18,748 bases of DNA from an uncultured Collinsella sp. (GTDB taxonomy: Bacteria > Actinomycetota > Coriobacteriia > Coriobacteriales > Coriobacteriaceae). Shown here one piece after another: positions 14,299-18,748 of this stretch; within the stretch, counting starts at the first letter, position 1, and each line of letters starts with the position of its first letter. The stretch covers positions 1 through 18,748 of the forward strand of contig URNM01000021.1 of NCBI GenBank assembly GCA_900549185.1. Direction: 5' to 3'. The position numbers were made by a program, and so were the translations under genes. Below the pieces are notes generated by a model. The model did not search any database and was not told the origin of the DNA. It was given only the letters and a program-made list of their open reading frames with translations.

Positions 14299-14362
14299 GA
14301 GCGTGGATAATCTCCCGCTTTTGGCGTGCCCCTAGGCCCAAAGTGGCAGATTATCCACGCTC
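14299..14362. repeat. Long palindrome with TTATCCACGCTC arms
   Basis: GAGCGTGGATAATC (14299-14312) and GATTATCCACGCTC (14349-14362) are perfect 14-base inverted arms. The pairing continues imperfectly inward (CTCCCGCTTTTGG with CCAAAGTGGCAG) to a loop of about 12 bases, giving a stem of roughly 25 bp. The right arm plus its flank (14351-14379) resembles 18402-18430 in direct orientation. It lies between the tRNA promoter and the end of the rpiR-type gene and may terminate the latter, though no T-run is seen. Confidence 0.75.
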
Positions 14363-14394
14363 ATTCTCCAGGCGGGAGAACTATAGAGCCGCAG

Positions 14395-15228
14395 CTACTC
14401 GGGCCAGGCCAAAGTAGACCCATAGAGCGGCTCCCCCTTGGTGCAGGGGTAGCGACTCAAGTAACACGACGATAGCAAGTCGAAGAAATAAGTCATGGCG
14501 TATTTCGAATAAACGCCGAGTCGGTCAATTCCGTTTCCCGCATTACCAAGACGATATACACGGTCAAAAGACCTCGATTTGTCATCGTTGCTAAACGCAG
14601 TAATTAGAATCTTCCTGCCCGAACGGCAATCAAGATACTCACGCGCCTGTGACACAAATAGCCCGGAGACCGATACGAGAATTATCAATGACTGCGAAGC
14701 GTCTCCCATGTTTTTCACTTCCGCGACGTTAGCCCCAGCAACTATGCGAACTATCTTGCCCGCATAAAACATTTCCTGCTGAAATCGTACGAGATTGGCG
14801 CTCACATTATTGGTGCACCAGATTTCAACGTTTTTATGGCCATCAATTTCATCGGCAAGGTGCTTAATAGCGATATCGGAAACGCCGCTTTCGACCTCAG
14901 CGAACATCTCGATCATGCGAACGTCGAGCTCTGCCCTGTACTCCTCGTAGCCAAATTCCTCCTCTCGATGGCTTAAGTCGCTTGGAAAGACTGATTGAGT
15001 AAATGACTCTTTCAAATCGCTAAGAGACTGGTAGCCCAAGCGATTGCAGAAACGACGAACAGCAGAACGGGTCACGAATGCATCGCGGGTTATTGCGGCA
15101 ACATTGATTTCGCTCGAACGCCTAATGTGAGCAATGAGATATCGAGCGATGGCGGCATCGTTTGACCCAAACTCGCTGTTGATGATGGAGCTAATGCGAT
15201 TGAGCACATCGAAGTCATTGATATTCAC
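14395..15228 (-). CDS. RpiR/MurR-family transcriptional regulator
   Basis: This 277-residue repressor or activator couples an N-terminal HTH to a sugar-phosphate-binding SIS domain. The HTH region includes IARYLIAHIRRSSEI and RSAVRRFCNRLGYQSLSDLK (the RpiR recognition-helix pattern). The SIS part includes KNVEIWCTNNVSANLVRFQQ and SLIILVSVSGLFVSQAREYL. The GTG start at 15228 is preferred because AGAGGA lies 5 bases upstream. The ATG at 15267 would add 13 residues but has no Shine-Dalgarno. It is divergent from the phospho-glycosidase and PTS genes, which it most likely controls in response to a sugar phosphate. The gene is visibly more AT-rich than the ribosomal block beside it, consistent with a laterally acquired module. 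The SIS core is somewhat divergent. Confidence 0.88.
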   Translation of the reverse strand: MNINDFDVLNRISSIINSEFGSNDAAIARYLIAHIRRSSEINVAAITRDAFVTRSAVRRFCNRLGYQSLSDLKESFTQSVFPSDLSHREEEFGYEEYRAELDVRMIEMFAEVESGVSDIAIKHLADEIDGHKNVEIWCTNNVSANLVRFQQEMFYAGKIVRIVAGANVAEVKNMGDASQSLIILVSVSGLFVSQAREYLDCRSGRKILITAFSNDDKSRSFDRVYRLGNAGNGIDRLGVYSKYAMTYFFDLLSSCYLSRYPCTKGEPLYGSTLAWPE

Positions 15229-15270
15229 GTGATTCCTCTTTCCGCTCTCCTCGAAATCATAGTTCATTTA

Positions 15271-15308
15271 TTGAATCAAACAGCTTTGGTCGTTCTCCTA
15301 TGATTCAA
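15271..15308. promoter_or_regulatory. Inverted repeat in the divergent promoter region, likely RpiR-type operator
   Basis: TTGAATCA (15271-15278) and TGATTCAA (15301-15308) are perfect inverted half-sites with centres 30 bp apart, about three helical turns. They lie between the two divergent genes, the normal place for a self-regulated operator. TTGACG at 15314-15319 could be a -35 for the glycosidase gene, but I see no matching -10. Confidence 0.5.
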
Positions 15309-15379
15309 ATCAGTTGACGTCATCTTAATCGTAATTCCGTCACACGTATCCACCGTGTTGAATGATGGAAAGGGGATTC

Positions 15380-16798
15380 ATGGACAACGTGAACAACATG
15401 CCGTTTCTCTGGGGTTCCGCCACGGCGTCTTATCAGTGCGAGGGTGCCTGGAACGAAGGCGGCAAAGGCCTTGGCGAGTGGGATTTCTTTAGCCACACAA
15501 GCAATAAGAACATCAACAATGTTGACGGTGATGTATCTTGCGACTTCTACCATCGCTATGAAGAAGATATCCGCATGATGAAAGAAGGCGGACAAAACAC
15601 CTATCGCTTCTCTCTTTCATGGAGTCGAATCATCCCCACGGGTATCGGCGAAGTGAATGAAGAGGGTATCGATTTTTATAATCGGGTCATTGATTGCTGC
15701 CTCGAAAATGGCATAGAGCCCAACGTTACGCTGTTCCATTACGATCTGCCATTCACGCTTGCTTGCAAAGGCGGATGGCTGAACAACGACATGGCAGACT
15801 GGTTCTGCAAATACGCCAAGATCTGCTTTGAGCGCTTTGGAGACCGCGTCAAAATCTGGGCTACCGTTAACGAGCCGCATTTCTACAGCTACTGCGTAAA
15901 CATGTTGGGCAACTATCCCCCCAATCGATCGCTCGACGTTCAGTCGTACATGCAGTTTCAGTACAACCTGATGCGCGCCAGCGCACTCGCAGTCCGAGCA
16001 TATCGTCAAATGGGCTACAACGGCATCATCGGCGCCGTCCACGATGGCGGCGTTGTCGAACTCGACCCGGCAACCGAGCACCCCGATGACGTATTTCGAT
16101 ACGCAGACTTTTTCGCCAATCGCATGATTCTGGCACCAGCACTTCAGGGTCAACTGCCGCCAGAAATGGACGAAATCCTTGAAAAACTTGGCGTCTCGCT
16201 CTATCGATCCCCAAATGACGTAGAAGAATTCAGAGACGGTAAAGTCGATTTTATTGGACTCAACGTGTATTGCCGAGAGTATGTAACCGACTGGCACGGT
16301 GGAGAGCTTGCCGTTTCGGCGAACAATAAGGGCGGTTCGAGCAAAAAGGTCGAAGGAAAATGCATTGCGCCCTTGTTTGAAAGCGCCCGCGACAGCACTG
16401 TTCCCCGCAATAAATGGGGCCGCGAAATACTCCCAAGTTGCATGTATTCAACCATCATGGATGTCCATGAGCGCTATGACGCGCCCCGCATCTTTATTAC
16501 GGAAAACGGACATGGCGCCTATGAGCAACCAGACGCAGACGGAATGATCCACGATGATGACCGCATCGAGCTTCTGGGCCAGTTCATCGAGCACATGATG
16601 AGGGCTAAGAGCGACGGCGCGCGCGTTGAGGGCTACTACCTCTGGTCGACGATGGATCTGTATAGCTGGATCAACGGCTACGAAAAACGATACGGACTTG
16701 TCCATATCGACTTCGAAAACAATCTGGAGCGCACCCCCAAAAAGAGCTGGTATTGGTACCGAGACCTTATCTCGAAGTATCAGGAGCAGGAAGGTTAG
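15380..16798 (+). CDS. GH1 6-phospho-beta-glycosidase (LacG/BglA type)
   Basis: This 472-residue cytosolic enzyme hydrolyses phosphorylated beta-glycosides brought in by the PTS. The GH1 start FLWGSATASYQCEGAWNEGG, the acid/base Glu165 in TVNEP and the nucleophile Glu375 in FITENG are present. The phosphate-binding triad of 6-phospho enzymes is seen as Ser429, Lys436 and Tyr438 in SWINGYEKRYGL; unphosphorylated-substrate enzymes usually have Glu-Trp there. Trp430 after the Ser recalls 6-phospho-beta-galactosidase LacG, so cleavage of 6-phospho-galactosides (lactose or similar) is as possible as 6-phospho-glucosides. ATG 15362 and 15365 are in frame, but AAAGGGG at 15369-15375 favours 15380. 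The PTS gene starts 9 bases after the stop. Confidence 0.94.
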   Translation: MDNVNNMPFLWGSATASYQCEGAWNEGGKGLGEWDFFSHTSNKNINNVDGDVSCDFYHRYEEDIRMMKEGGQNTYRFSLSWSRIIPTGIGEVNEEGIDFYNRVIDCCLENGIEPNVTLFHYDLPFTLACKGGWLNNDMADWFCKYAKICFERFGDRVKIWATVNEPHFYSYCVNMLGNYPPNRSLDVQSYMQFQYNLMRASALAVRAYRQMGYNGIIGAVHDGGVVELDPATEHPDDVFRYADFFANRMILAPALQGQLPPEMDEILEKLGVSLYRSPNDVEEFRDGKVDFIGLNVYCREYVTDWHGGELAVSANNKGGSSKKVEGKCIAPLFESARDSTVPRNKWGREILPSCMYSTIMDVHERYDAPRIFITENGHGAYEQPDADGMIHDDDRIELLGQFIEHMMRAKSDGARVEGYYLWSTMDLYSWINGYEKRYGLVHIDFENNLERTPKKSWYWYRDLISKYQEQEG

Positions 16799-16807
16799 GA
16801 GAAAGAG

Positions 16808-18208
16808 ATGAAATATCAGGCAATGTCCGAAACAGTCCTAAAGGCTGTTGGCGGCAAAGAGAATATTACATCGGTAACTCATTGTGCGACGCGCCTTCGC
16901 ATCGACGCACGAGACACCTCGATCATTGATCTCCAGCTCGCCAAATCGGCCGATCAGGCGCTCGGGGCAGTAGTCAGCGGTGGCCAGCTTCAGGTGATTA
17001 TCGGCCCCAACGTCACCGAGGCTTACAACGACTTCCTCGACTTCGCGGGAATCGAAGTCGGCGGTGGCACGGTTGCCGACGATGCCCAAACCGCCAAAGA
17101 CCTTGCAGAAGGCATTAAAAGCGGTAACACCGCCATGGGCTTGATTGAGAAATTCGGGAACGTCTCTGCACAGGTATTCATGCCCATCGTCCCGGCGCTC
17201 ATCGTTGGCGGACTCATTCTTTCGATCAAGAATCTCCTGGTCAATTATTGCGGATTGAGCACCGATAGCGGAACCGCCCAGGTTCTGCTGGCGATCTTCA
17301 GCGCCTCATTTAGCTTCCTGCCCGTTTACCTCGGCTATCAGCTCGCCGCCGTCATGAAGATGCAGCCTATCATGGGCGCATTGCTGGGCGCGATCATGAT
17401 CAGCTCGTCCATTAGCGGCGCCGAGGGTCTCGACTTTCTTGGTATTCCCATCCCGACGAACGACTATTCGAGTACGGTAGTGCCCATCGTACTGGGCGTT
17501 GTGTTCATGTACTTTGTCGACCGCGGCCTTCAGAAGATCATTCCCGACGTTACCAAACTGTTCTTGAAGCCGCTGCTCACCATGATCATCGTCGTGCCCG
17601 TCGAGCTGATTATCCTTGGCCCCGCCGGCAGCATGATGGGCTACGCGCTGAGCGATGCCGTCACGTGGCTTATGGACAACGTGGCATTTATCGCTACCCC
17701 GATCCTGGCAGCCCTTAACCCCTATTTCGTCATGCTCGGTCTCGATAAGGCTTACATCGCAATCGAAGTTACGAGCCTGGCGCAGCTCGGTTGGGCACCC
17801 ATCATCTTTGGCTTCATCTCAAACCTCTGCATTGGCGGCACGAGTCTCGCCTTGGCAACTGCAATGAAAGGCAACAAGGAGAAGAGAGGTATGGTCACCA
17901 CGGTTGCCGTCACCGCACTTTGCGGCGTAACTGAGCCCGCATTTTACGGCTGCCTCATCGAGCGTCCCCGCCTGCTTGTCGGCACGGCAATCGGCGCCCT
18001 CTGCGCGGGACTCCCTGCAGGTATCTTCGTCCTGAAGGAGTATGTTGCGGGAGCATGCCCCGGTCTTCTTTCTGCGCTGATCTTTATCGCTCCCGATGGA
18101 TCCATGGGCAACTTCGTACTGGCGTGCGTTGTCGCCGTCATCGCCATCGTCGTCTCGTTCATCGCTGCACGCGTGATTATCAAGAAGAATCCCAACTATA
18201 TTGAGTAA
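16808..18208 (+). CDS. PTS EIIBC component, glucose/beta-glucoside family
   Basis: This 466-residue transporter imports and phosphorylates a sugar. The EIIB domain (1 to about 80) carries the phosphocysteine Cys26 in THCATRLR. After a linker, the EIIC membrane domain (about 110-455) has about ten hydrophobic segments and the substrate-site motif GVTEPAFYG (Glu376). No EIIA domain is fused and none is nearby, so a separate Crr-like EIIA must donate phosphate. AGGAG (16797-16801), overlapping the glycosidase stop, is 6 bases before the ATG, so the genes are one operon. With the 6-phospho-glycosidase before it, the substrate is a beta-linked disaccharide or glucoside. The exact sugar is not readable. 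Confidence 0.94.
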   Translation: MKYQAMSETVLKAVGGKENITSVTHCATRLRIDARDTSIIDLQLAKSADQALGAVVSGGQLQVIIGPNVTEAYNDFLDFAGIEVGGGTVADDAQTAKDLAEGIKSGNTAMGLIEKFGNVSAQVFMPIVPALIVGGLILSIKNLLVNYCGLSTDSGTAQVLLAIFSASFSFLPVYLGYQLAAVMKMQPIMGALLGAIMISSSISGAEGLDFLGIPIPTNDYSSTVVPIVLGVVFMYFVDRGLQKIIPDVTKLFLKPLLTMIIVVPVELIILGPAGSMMGYALSDAVTWLMDNVAFIATPILAALNPYFVMLGLDKAYIAIEVTSLAQLGWAPIIFGFISNLCIGGTSLALATAMKGNKEKRGMVTTVAVTALCGVTEPAFYGCLIERPRLLVGTAIGALCAGLPAGIFVLKEYVAGACPGLLSALIFIAPDGSMGNFVLACVVAVIAIVVSFIAARVIIKKNPNYIE

Positions 18209-18309
18209 ATGCCCGCTGTTTGCATTGGGGACATCCTCGGCAGACTGTTAGCAAGAACCCAAGAAATCCCTTAGGGGCTCGATTAATCCATTCGGATTCC
18301 TGAGGCACA

Positions 18310-18350
18310 AACGACCCCGATTCCACAATGAAATCGGGGTCGTTGTTTCT
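18310..18350 (+). terminator. Rho-independent terminator of the glycosidase-PTS operon
   Basis: AACGACCCCGATT (18310-18322) and AATCGGGGTCGTT (18332-18344) pair perfectly over 13 bp with a 9-base loop, followed by GTTTCT. Confidence 0.87.
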
Positions 18351-18401
18351 AAAGCCTTCGATAGACAATCGGTGTTTACCTTAGCTCCCTATCCAAGTTA
18401 A

Positions 18402-18464
18402 TTATCCACGCTCGTTCTCCGGCCGGCAGATTTTCTTCTCTCGCGTGTCCAGAAATCCACGCTC
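18402..18464 (+). repeat. Two copies of the TTATCCACGCTC-type repeat
   Basis: TTATCCACGCTCGTTCTCC at 18402-18420 matches TTATCCACGCTCATTCTCC at 14351-14369 with one change, and similarity extends about 10 bases further. A shorter copy, AATCCACGCTC, lies at 18454-18464. All are in the same orientation as the right arm at 14349. Confidence 0.7.
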
Positions 18465-18493
18465 GAGCAGGACATCTAGGTCTGTACCCGCCC

Positions 18494-18634
18494 TTGTCTC
18501 GATTTGTAACAGCAAGAGGCCTATTCCGCTTCTACATGTTACAGATCAAGATATTCCTGAAACACCCTAAGTTTCATCTCAATCTGTAACAGTTAGATGC
18601 CAAATATCGGTCTTGGTGTTACAGATTTAGACAA
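18494..18634. repeat. Nested palindromic element with four ATYTGTAACA boxes
   Basis: Boxes lie at 18502-18511 (forward), 18537-18546 (reverse), 18582-18591 (forward) and 18617-18626 (reverse). Box starts are 35, 45 and 35 bases apart. The outer boxes extend to an inverted pair of about 18 bases (TTGTCT-N2-ATYTGTAACA), and everything is symmetric about 18564. In RNA, boxes 2 and 3 would form a 10-bp stem continued by AGAT/ATCT and GAAAC/GTTTC. Boxes 1-2 and 3-4 could pair instead. The identity is unknown: candidates are a MITE-like repeat, a structured RNA or a multi-site operator. Confidence 0.75.
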
Positions 18635-18699
18635 ACTGGAGGACGAGACAAACCAAAAACGGGATGGGCGCTAACCCGATGGCGCACCACCTAAATCAG

Positions 18700-18729
18700 A
18701 ACCACCCTTAAAAAGGGTGGTTTGCTCTT
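18700..18729. terminator. Terminator hairpin near the right end
   Basis: AACCACCCTT (18700-18709) and AAGGGTGGTT (18713-18722) form a 10-bp stem with a 3-base loop, followed by TGCTCTT. It could end a transcript from the four-box element or, from the other side, a minus-strand gene beyond the window. Confidence 0.7.
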
Positions 18730-18748
18730 AGGGTATAACCCACGGGCC

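Larger units (their letters stand above)
13991..14394. other. 404-base intergenic region: tRNA promoter plus repeats
   Basis: No convincing gene is seen. From the tRNA side it holds the promoter of the tRNA-tuf unit (14053-14092), a 7-bp inverted repeat TAGATAC/GTATCTA (14093-14118) just upstream of that promoter, about 180 bp without visible structure, and the long palindromic repeat at 14299-14362. A minus-strand open frame at 13997-14341 runs through the promoter and repeat and is rejected. Confidence 0.7.
18209..18748. other. 540-base gene-free region at the right end
   Basis: No convincing coding region is seen on either strand; the longest frame, a minus-strand one of 62 residues at 18180-18368, overlaps the PTS gene end and terminator. 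The region holds the operon terminator (18310), two TTATCCACGCTC-type repeat copies (18402 and 18454), the four-box nested palindrome (18494-18634), a direct repeat AGACAAAC (18629-18636 and 18646-18653) and a final terminator (18700). Confidence 0.65.

Noticed and set aside
13997..14341. A 114-residue minus-strand open frame between tRNA-Tyr and the RpiR-type gene
   Set aside because: It runs through a near-consensus tRNA promoter, two inverted repeats and one arm of the 14299 palindrome. No Shine-Dalgarno or known motif is visible.
18402..18413. DnaA-box-like TTATCCAC taken as a sign of a replication origin
   Set aside because: The ninth base is G, copies are few and part of a longer repeat, and no dnaA, dnaN or AT-rich unwinding region is present.
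18502..18626. The four boxes as a CRISPR array
   Set aside because: The boxes are only 10 bases and alternate in orientation, spacers are unequal, and no cas genes are present.

Overview
The window looks like a contig end from a high-GC, gut-type actinobacterium of the class Coriobacteriia; Collinsella or a close relative is my best guess. The guess rests on codon and GC style, an LAATG-type sorting signal, strong Shine-Dalgarno sites and the gene content, not on a database match. The first 46 bases are not genomic. They match the Nextera read-2 adapter, apparently with an index and the end of P7 before it, so the first gene is cut at its 5' end by an assembly artefact.

Left part, plus strand (47-9520). 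A truncated HTH/WYL regulator is followed by a complete three-gene ABC importer of the COG2984/COG4120/COG1101 type: lipoprotein, permease and ATPase. The lipoprotein gene is separated from the permease gene by a stem-loop. Next come a secreted 5'-nucleotidase with a C-terminal LAATG wall-sorting signal, an MscS-type channel, and a two-gene unit in which an unusual cytosolic protein (ParB-like region plus BMP/PnrA-like binding domain) overlaps a metallophosphatase by 4 bases. Three of these units end in related palindromes of one family (core AAAGGGGACA and its degenerate forms) that begin inside the TAA stop codon.

Middle part, minus strand (9534-14092). This is a translation and transcription block, read right to left: tRNA-Tyr, tRNA-Thr, tRNA-Met, tuf, terminator, then rpmG, tRNA-Trp, secE, nusG, rplK, rplA. 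The order recalls the classical tRNA-tufB / secE-nusG-rplKA region of other bacteria. The two promoters that drive the two halves share an 18-base element that includes the -35 box, which suggests co-regulation.

Right part (14299-18748). A RpiR/MurR-type regulator is divergent from a GH1 6-phospho-beta-glycosidase gene and a PTS EIIBC gene, forming a self-contained sugar-uptake module. A perfect 8-bp inverted repeat with half-sites 30 bp apart lies between them and is the likely operator. Related copies of a TTATCCACGCTC repeat lie on both sides of the module. The last 540 bases hold no convincing gene. They contain the PTS terminator, a roughly 140-bp nested palindromic element with four ATYTGTAACA boxes placed symmetrically about one centre, and a final terminator. 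That element is the most unexplained structure in the window.
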